A stretch of DNA of 64,000 nt. It comes from Haematococcus lacustris. Lineage: Eukaryota > Chlorophyta > Chlorophyceae > Chlamydomonadales > Haematococcaceae. The position numbers and the translations under genes are program-made. Below the pieces are notes generated by a model. That model did not search any database, was not told the origin of the DNA, and saw only the letters and a program-made list of their open reading frames with translations. Shown here in pieces: positions 56,683 to 64,000 of this stretch (its first letter is position 1; every line of letters starts with the position of its first letter). Where the stretch lies: NCBI GenBank assembly GCA_030144725.1, contig JASKMD010000030.1:964525-1028524 (forward strand). The letters run 5' to 3'.

Positions 56683-56859
56683 GCTATGTGTAGGCCATGA
56701 GCATGCCATGCGATGGGAACTCCACACAGACAAAAACACCGCTTTGTAGTGGTCCACACTTAGTGTGTTCGACTGCAATGAAGGCTCTAGGTTGAGGGCC
56801 AAGGTGCTGTATCAGCCGAGTCCACAGCTCAGGGATTGGTCTGCAAGAGCAATCAGTTA

Positions 56860-57400
56860 GGTTAACTGCCCTGGTTAACTGCGTCTTCACTTCTCACTCC
56901 CACAGTCCATGGCTCAGTGGTTGGAGTCACTGCTCATGGATCGGCCTGCAAGAGCAATGAAGGCTCTAGGTTGAGAGCCAAGGTGCTGAGGGATCGATCT
57001 GGGACAGGCAACAAGGGCAACTGAGGTCAATGGTTGCGCAGACAGTAGCCATTGTTGTTGATATGTGATGTGCCTGTGGCCAATAGTTGCGGTGAGAATC
57101 AAGGAATCATATAGTTAAAAGTCTTGCAGGTGCAGCTATACTCACGGCTATTGCTGGCAGGCTGGTGGGGCTGGGCGGGTGGTTCGAACATGTGGGTACT
57201 ACAGTGGTGGGAGGAGCAGAAGGGCTTCACTTGCTATCTTCCTACATACTAATGGTTGGTAACCTGGGAGATGGCGAGAGCAGCAGCAGCAGGAGGGTGT
57301 TGGGGCAAAGGGAGGACAGTGGGCGCCAGTGAGGTGGCGACTTGAGCCGCAAGCTCAGTTTCACCGGTTGGCACATGATGACAACCCTGACCATGACTGC
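56860..57400 (-). pseudogene. second, decayed copy of the 3' end of the TmcB-like gene
   Basis: Minus orientation. 57,400-57,240 matches the last intron (about 29,990-30,095), and 57,070-56,860 matches the last exon and 3' flank (SMSSDSNH in place of SLSSGSSH, then 'gtgggagtgagaagtgaag'). A ~40-bp piece of a Fanzor 3' terminus (56,957-56,990) sits directly next to the exon. Confidence 0.7.
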
Positions 57401-57439
57401 CTTAACCTGTGCATAGTGGTCGCTTTTGTAACAGGAGGC

Positions 57440-57775
57440 CTTCCTTAGTCTGTGTGCAGATGGCTGGGCAAAGGGCAACCGCTAGCTCTACAGGCATCTG
57501 GTCAGAACAGGAAGTGGAGGAGGGGTCAACACATGCAGCAGCGGAGGACAAACCTGGTGCTGCCACTGATCTGGGGGTGCTGGAAGGACGGGGTCTGGCT
57601 TGTTCTTGCAGCTGCTATCTTGCCTGGGCATGGGAGCAGCTGACCCCATGCCTGGGCCTGGCAGCAGCTGACCCCATGCCTCGGCCTGGCGAAGGAGGCA
57701 AGCGCCGCCTCACCCTCTTTCTGAAAACATCGGTGAGACTGGATGGGGCTGTGTTGCCAGCATCGAGGTAAGTGC
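57440..57775 (+). pseudogene. isolated copy of one TmcB-like exon, plus strand
   Basis: An acceptor ('gtgtgcag'), then MAGQRATASSTGIWSEQEVE, and an end GGKRRLTLFLKTS followed by a donor, corresponds to exon 27,124-27,384 (MAVRKSQKAPGIR... GSKRQLSPSVKTS). The middle is diverged, with a duplicated 'cagctgaccccatgcc' word. Its orientation is opposite to the neighbouring copies. Confidence 0.65.
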
Positions 57776-57879
57776 AACCTATGAGTCATGTAAGCAATCC
57801 GGTGCATTCAATACATGCAACCCAGTGCATTCAACGCATGACTTCACAACCATGTGTTCGGCTTACAGGGCAAATCATG

Positions 57880-58400
57880 ACCAGGCGCATCACAAGGTGG
57901 GGTGGGCACACCTAGTCAAACCCATGTAGGACCATGATACAGCTTATACATGCACGCCATCACTCTATCTGACATCACTGAAATAACAGTGAAAGCTGCT
58001 TACAAATCTAACATGTAAAGTCCACTCTGCATCACTAGAAACTAGGAACGTGCACATTGCAACCCATTTGTGTCTTCCATAACATAACCTGTCACAGCTC
58101 CCAATGAATCTGACTGCCAAGCCTCAACTGACCAGGTCACAAGCAATTCATTGCAGTTCATGCAAGTGTGCTGCACAGGATTGCCGTCAATGCCACAGTA
58201 CGCCATGTTCAAGCAATTGCTTTATTGCAGCTGTTGCATGAGTGCCAGTGTGTCAGACTGACAAAGAGTGTCCCAATATCCTGAGTGCATCGCCAGGTGC
58301 CAATAAGCAGGGTTTTGATTGGTGCAGGGAAGTGGATGAGAGGTGGACTGGGCGGCACCATATGTGGGATTGAGCACCTTACTGTCCATTGTATCATGTG
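57880..58400. repeat. segment shared with 47,020-47,645
   Basis: The partner of the 47-kb copy, in the same orientation. No intact gene. The following stretch to about 58,770 shows nothing I can name. Confidence 0.5.
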
Positions 58401-61373
58401 TTAGTGTGACATCATAGCTAGGTATCAAGTGGTGTTCCAGGGCTGAGGCCAGGGTCACTCCTGGTTCAAGCTCCACCCAAACTGCAACCCTTGTCGAGCA
58501 GCTAGAGCCACAGCCAGCTACTGGTCTATTATCTGACAGCCTGCTGCAAGCATTGCTGCTGATGCTGTTGTAGTAGAGATAGAGTAGAGTAGGAGTAGTG
58601 GGTGCATGGAGCAAGGAGCATGTCATGGTGCAGTACTGGCAAAGCAGGTGGCCAAGGATGCTGCAGTGATCCTATTGCTGGCTCTAGCTCTGCCCACCAC
58701 CATTGTGGGGCCCTGCTGCAGAGATAAGGATAGCATCCTGTCAAGCCTGGGCCGTATCAGCCCTGGCTTCTTCAGCCCGGTCCATGGCTCAGTGGCTGGA
58801 GCCACTGCTCAGGGACCGACCTGTGCAGGCAACAGCGGCAACTGAGGCCAGTGGCTGCTCAAACAGTAGCCGTTGAGTAGCATTGCTGCCATCCCACATC
58901 TCGGATGGGATGGTTGGTGGAGCTGGGAGATGGTGGGAGCAGGGACAGCAGAAGGGTATCCGGCATAGGGAGGACAGTGGGGGCCAGTGAGGTGGCAACT
59001 TGAGCCGCAAGCCCGACACAGGACACAACAGTCAAGCATGGCAGCTGCAAGGGGCATGGCATCTTTGCGAATGAGCCAGTGCTTGCATGGCTGCCGCTCA
59101 CTCTTCTTGAGCGACTTGCTGCTCTTGATGGTGTCATGAGGGGGTGGCACAGCTGGCCCCAGCAGCAGCTCAGCCATCTGGGCCTTGGCCAGAGTCGCCT
59201 CCATGTCCACCTGGGCAGCAGCAGGCACACAGCCGCACAACATGATGAAGGACGCCGATGCAGCTGGCTCATGGTCAGGGTCAGGTGATGGGGTGCCTGG
59301 CTGAGTTCACGGTGCAGCCTGGGTGGGAAGGGTAAACCCTGCCTTGCAGCCTGTGTCAGCCATCACACGTGAGATGCATCATGACTGGGACCATGCCCTC
59401 CTACCTCAGCCGGCAGCTGGCTCACGAGCTCTGCGATGCGCCGTGTCTCATTGCGAGTGACTTTGACAAAGGGCAGCACCATCAGGCCCACGTACACCGC
59501 CATGAGCACCAGGGTGAACACGAAGAGGCAAATGTGCAGCGACAGCACCACCCTGCAGCTCCACACCAACAGCAGGTGGCTCACGGGTCAAGGCTCAGGG
59601 GAGGGGAGCCCAGGCGGCAGGGCCCACCTGCCTGGCCAGCTGCAGGCAGGCCAGGCTAGGAGCGTGCACCAGTGGCTGATCAGGCAGCCAGACATGCTCA
59701 GCCAGTGATGCGGGCCTACGCAGCCAATGCACAGCCAGCCGCCAGCCAGGGCCCACCTGAGGTTGTCGTTCACAAAGACCTGGTACGCCTCACTGAGACG
59801 TTCAAAGCCACCAGACATGTCAGGGATGGTGTTCCCTGGGCAGGAAGGCAGGCAGGCAGCAGCGAATAGGCAAGAGAGCAGCAGGCAGGCACGCAGGCTT
59901 GCAAGCAGGCATCACGGTACTGGATCATGGCTGCCTTCCAGGGTTTGCTAAGCCACATCCATCACTCACAGTAGAAGTTGTACTCCGGGCCGTTCAGGTA
60001 GGGGTCCTGGCCACAAGCAGCAGGGCCACAGCACAGTCAGCAGCTGCCAGCAAGGGGTGGGGCCCCAAGCAAAGCGCACCAGAGGGCATTGGAGGTGCCC
60101 CTGTGTAAGGGTGTGGCTGCCAGGCTGCATGACCCACCAGGTACTGGAACTGTGTGATGGAGGTGCCGATCTCCATGTAGTGTGACATCATGGTGTCCAG
60201 GCCGCTGTGAGTCCAGGGGTACAGGGGGCTGCTGGGCGGCTGACACTCGGACTGGTTGCTGCAGTCAGGGTTGTAGCATCCTACTACCAGCCGCTCCTTG
60301 CCGTGCTGATTGGCTACCTCCTGCCTGGGTTGTGTGCAGGTGCACGTTCAGCCCCAGCCTTGCTGCCCCACCCACCTTGCCAGACATTCCTTGGTGTCAA
60401 ATAGGATGTAGTTGCCATGGCTGCCGGTGTAGGTCACGCCTGAGCTGACTAGTTTGATGTATGGGGCAGTTGCGGCGGTAGGCATAGACTGCAGGTGGGA
60501 AAGTAGACAGGCAGGCAGGCCAGGCAAGCTGCAGGCATACAACATGCTCAGGTTCTTCTACCCAAGCGGGTAGAAGACGCTCCTAGGCCATTGAGCCTGT
60601 CTGCCTGCCTTCCAGTCTGCCTGCCTGCACCCACCTCATGGCCATAGAGCATGACCTTGTAGTGCAGCTCCAGCTCCTTGATGCGCTGCACGGTGGAAGC
60701 CCGCAACTGGGGCATGTTGGCAGGGTTTGGCTCAAAGGTGAGCTCTTGGAGGAAGAAGTTGTTGGCGTTGTACAGCAACTGCAGGGCACAGAGCAGCAAA
60801 GCCAGCACCTTACATGGCATTGTGATGCATCCCACACCACCCTGACTCACCGTACCTCCACCCCCCCACCCCATCCCACAGCGCAGCACACCACTGCACA
60901 TTTAACCCCACAGCCCACCAAGATCCACGCTCCCCAGCCCTCCACCATCAGGGCCCCACCCACCCTCCTGAGCCCCTCAGACAGCCTGTCTGGCCCTACA
61001 GCCTCAATGCCGGCACCTGGGTGAAGCTGACGATGTTGAAGAGGCTGATGGGGCCGTTGATGGTGGCCATCAGCTGGTAGCCAATGGCGTAGAATAGCAT
61101 CACTGTGGTCCACAACCAGCAGACCGCACCACACCACCCACATCAGGCTGGGAAGGGGTGGGGAAGCAAAAGAGGACACACTACTGAGGCATGAGTGGTG
61201 AATACTCTGGGCGTGCAGTGCAGCTGTGCCCCAGGCCCTTGCTGCTGAACCCCAGGCTTGCTGCTGCTGCCAGACCCAGTCCCTCAACACACCTGTGGGG
61301 CCCCAGACAGCAATGGGCCAGATGAGCCACAACTGCAGGTCAGGGCGGGGCAGCAGACACACCAGCAAGCCAG

Positions 61374-61918
61374 TCACTTGACTTTGACTGAGCCACTTTG
61401 GAACCCCAAAACCGGACCCTAAGACCCTATTGGAACACAGTTGGTGACAACACCTGGCTCAAACATTGAAGTGATACATGTTTGGTGACTCTCTATTCTC
61501 AATACATCTACGAAGCCAGAGGCTGCTAAGTGCAACACCTAGCAATTGCACATTGTCCACACATGCATTTGTTCACTATTGGGGCAGCCGCCTTCGAGCA
61601 CTTAAGCGTGTGGCTGCTTCCATCACAGCCTCATCATCCTCACTATCACTCTCGCCCTCATCGCTGTCAGAGCTGCTGCTGGATGAGCTGCTAGCACTGC
61701 TGTTGCCGCTTCCATCAGCCTCCACCATGGCAGCAGCTTTGGCGCCATCTACCATTAAGTTATGTGAACCTGAGGGTGCTGCTACAAATATGGAGACAGC
61801 CGCATACTCAAACAATTGGTGATACAGTTTGGTGATGAATTGATTTGGTGAAATCACCAACAAGGCGTATCACCACGGTATATATGTTTTTATGGTATGG
61901 TAGTTTTCATTGTGTTTT
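61374..61918 (-). other. insertion unique to the duplicated copy, with a short acidic ORF
   Basis: Absent from the corresponding intron at 27.4-27.6 kb, which instead holds about 167 bp of its own unrelated sequence. On the minus strand a 95-codon frame (61,863-61,576) reads NQFITKLYHQLFEYAAVSIF and ends in a Ser/Asp/Glu-rich tail (SDSDEGESDSEDDEA). It could be the last exon of a captured gene or transposon; I do not recognise it. The words 'ttggtgat' and 'tatatataccg' lie just upstream. Confidence 0.45.
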
Positions 61919-63064
61919 CAGGTACTGCAGGCTGTGTGTCAAGTGTGTCTGAATCCATACTGGAGCTGCGACGCACCGAAGTCTTCACAGATGGGGACAG
62001 TTGGCGCTTGCTCCCCTTGCCATTGCCCTGCTTGGAGCTGGTGAGGTCCACTGGCATCCAGCCCAGGCCTCTCAACAACGCCTGCCAGCAGCTCCCTGGC
62101 CCGGCCCTGCCCACCCCACCAGCAGCAGCAGCCTCTGCTTTGCCCTTCCCAGCTGCAGGCACTACCCCTTCCTCCACGTCTTCTGCATCCTGTTCAAATC
62201 TAATGCCCGGGGCCTTTTGACTCTTTCGCACAGCCATCTGCACAGAGTGAAGAACCGTGACAAGAAACATCAACACCGGCACACTGTCACCCCAGCGTTC
62301 ATGCAAAGGATCAGGCCGATGGTGGTCTACAACTGACCTGGGCGGTCAAAGTAGGTGCAGTGAGCATGCGCTCGTCCTCCTCGTCTTCCGACTCGTCCCC
62401 TAGCCGCTGGCGTTGCGTGGCCATGCGGCGCACCAGGCCTCCAGGCACCACCTGAGCGACCAGGGCAGCGACGACAGCTACCGGCAGTTAAGGAAGCTGG
62501 CGCAGGCTTATAACTTGCCATTCGGATTTAGCATTGTCACGAGCACAGCCTCATCCTGCACCCACACTGGGAGGGGACCATGGCAAGCTGCCTCCACCTA
62601 AACATGACAGCCCTCACCATCAGGATCTGGTACATCTGGTAGCGGCGCTCCGCCACAGCCCGCAGGAGCAGCCACACCCAGGCCACACACAGCAGGCACA
62701 GCACCCCACCCTCTGCCGCCAGCAGCACCAGCTGCAGGTTGTTGGCTGAGGCAGACGAGGATATCACAATCTGCATGTAGATGTCCATGGTGGACTTGTA
62801 GCCCTCAAACACCAGCTGCAGTCAGGGGCAGCAGGCAGCAAGGGTCATGCACACATGTCTCATCCACCAGTGAGAGGGCAAGCGCCTGCTGTGCCACAAC
62901 TGCAAAGCCCTTGACATTACAGTAGAAAGCAGGGGAGGGGAGGAGCTCTCTATGCATCTCACATGCATCTCTCTAGAGCTGTGCTGAGCGCTTGCATGCC
63001 AGGGCATGCTGTGCCCACAGGCAAGTCCAGGGAGGAGCCGCAGTATGGCAGTGTGCATCCACAG

Positions 63065-63338
63065 CAGTGTTTTTTTTTCAAAATAGCCAAGCTGATGCTG
63101 GTCACGAAGGGTCCGGGACCATCGCATGGCTGGTTACGCAGTTCGTCCCGACTGGTAACGAAAAACAAGTAACGCAGCATTTTCTTATTTTTTTTAATAC
63201 TATACACAAAAAGGCATTTTTCGGTTACGAAGCAGCCGAGGCCAGCCGACGCAAGGGTCCGTTTGGTAACGAAATCCAGGCCTAAAAAACAAGCTTTTGG
63301 TTCCGATCGTTACGTATTACGCAAAAAAAAAATCACTG
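63065..63338. mobile_element. 274-bp hAT-type MITE with visible empty site
   Basis: Ends are CAGTGTTTTTTTTTC and its near-inverse GCAAAAAAAAAATCACTG. The 8-bp word ATCCACAG flanks both sides (63,057-63,064 and 63,339-63,346). The parent gene carries the same intron uninterrupted with a single CTGTGGAT at 26,321-26,328, which is the empty site. GTTACG/GTAACG words are repeated through the element, likely transposase-binding sites. It inserted after the gene segment was duplicated, or was lost precisely from the parent. Confidence 0.95.
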
Positions 63339-63812
63339 ATCCACAGTCCTCGTCAGGGCCAAGGTCAGGGTTCATGTCAGGGTCAGCTCCAAGGTCAATT
63401 GCTCTCGTGTGCAGGCCTGCAGTGTTTGTGTGCTGCCCTTGGGTAGGGCTCACGTTCGGGCCGTTGGTGACAATGTAGAGCAGGTCTGGGTTGTACATGA
63501 AGTCAGCTATGCTGGGGCCAAGGGTGCGCAGGTAGGCCTCGCCATTCTGAAGCAGGGAGCGAGCCTTGGCCGCCAACTGGTTGCCGGCGGTCCACAACCC
63601 CATGAGCTTGGTGGAGTTGTACCTGCACCACAGCCAGCAGCACACATGATATTGATACAGAGTGGAAGTGGCACAAATCACAACACACAGCTGCCTGCTT
63701 TGGCAAGTGGGATAGTCAGCGTATGTAGGATCACAAGCAGCTGGCAAGGGTCAATTGCAAGGGTGACGGGTACAGAGACCATGGCCAAGCGTTCAGCCAG
63801 CTGCATGACTTG

Positions 63813-64000
63813 TAATGAGCACAGCCTGGTGCAAGCAGGTGAGCAGGTGAGCAGCCTCTACCAGTCATCAGTGAACACTGGCACCCTGGGCCTTCACTGC
63901 GCAAGGTCTCTCCTGTCACCAAGAAAGTGAGCAGGGTCAGGCACACCCTTGACTGCTCTCATCAGGGGCAGAGGGCTTGATGCTGGCTGAGCTGCAACAG
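63813..64000. other. sequence beyond the duplication breakpoint
   Basis: No match to the parent gene and no coding segment recognised. The window ends here. Confidence 0.4.

Larger units (their letters stand above)
52608..56809 (+). mobile_element. complete Fanzor element, copy 2, with target-site duplication
   Basis: Starts TGGTGTCCTTTGGAAGTG and ends GAGGGCCAAGGTGCTG. The 9-bp word TATCAGCCG lies immediately outside both ends (52,599-52,607 and 56,810-56,818), and the match extends to 13 bp if the shared GCTG is counted. The element inserted exactly at the 3' end of copy 1, giving a head-to-tail pair. Its tail is interrupted by further insertions between about 55,880 and 56,690; without them it would be about 3.4 kb. 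Confidence 0.78.
58789..63812 (-). pseudogene. 5'-truncated inverted duplicate of the TmcB-like gene
   Basis: Mirrors 25,840-30,212 with very similar exons and introns. Exons seen on the minus strand include 63,622-63,454 (STKLMGLWTAGNQLAAKARS), about 62,818-62,619 (CLLCVAWVWLLL), 62,456-62,340, 62,238-61,979, the LWLIWPIAVWGPT and VMLFYAIGYQ exons (61.3 and 61.1 kb), about 60,780-60,638 and on to the stop at 58,789. Coding frames look open. Homology stops inside an intron at about 63,812 upstream and right after 'tgagccatggaccg' downstream. Lacking everything before the last third, it cannot encode the full receptor-like protein. A product with only the C-terminal membrane part is conceivable but unsupported. 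Confidence 0.85.

Overview
The window looks like nuclear DNA of a chlamydomonadalean green alga, with a Haematococcus-like genome style. The support is GC-rich sequence, genes split into many short exons with GT-AG and several apparent GC-AG introns, very long simple repeats, a helical-repeat (OPR-like) protein typical of chlorophyte organelle RNA factors, a TmcB-like PAS membrane protein, and many Fanzor-type elements. The species is an inference; no rRNA, tRNA or organellar marker is present.

Layout. 0.9-3.9 kb: RPAC1 (RNA polymerase I/III subunit AC40), minus strand, seven recognised exons. 4.2-6.1 kb: three broken Fanzor fragments in both orientations. 6.2-30.2 kb: one very large plus-strand gene of more than 50 exons. 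It encodes a membrane protein with an N-terminal multi-pass region, a TmcB-type helical repeat region, several PAS-like modules, a long disordered linker and a C-terminal multi-pass region. Its introns carry microsatellites and at least four Fanzor-element remnants. 30.2-33 kb: no intact gene; one Fanzor relic and an inverted copy of the 3' end of the next gene. 33.1-39.1 kb: an OPR/FASTK-like repeat protein whose coding sequence holds polyQ and four hexanucleotide tracts encoding (GA)n, (PQ)n, (GP)n and (GQ)n. 39.6-47.7 kb: nested transposons, namely a Fanzor relic interrupted by a 2.7-kb terminal-inverted-repeat element and apparently also by a hAT MITE with a perfect 8-bp target duplication, then a dead hAT transposase. 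47.8-56.8 kb: two Fanzor elements head to tail, the second bracketed by a 9-bp direct repeat. 56.8-64 kb: fragments of the 6-30 kb gene, including a truncated inverted copy of its last third.

The main theme is a Fanzor (eukaryotic TnpB-like, RNA-guided nuclease) transposon family. Two copies keep RuvC-I and RuvC-III residues, share a conserved non-coding 3' tail that recurs at nine places and is a candidate omega-RNA, and have spawned an internally deleted, MITE-like derivative. A second theme is a TGACC pentanucleotide that fills an intron in both a Fanzor and an unrelated hAT element, in the same orientation relative to the gene.
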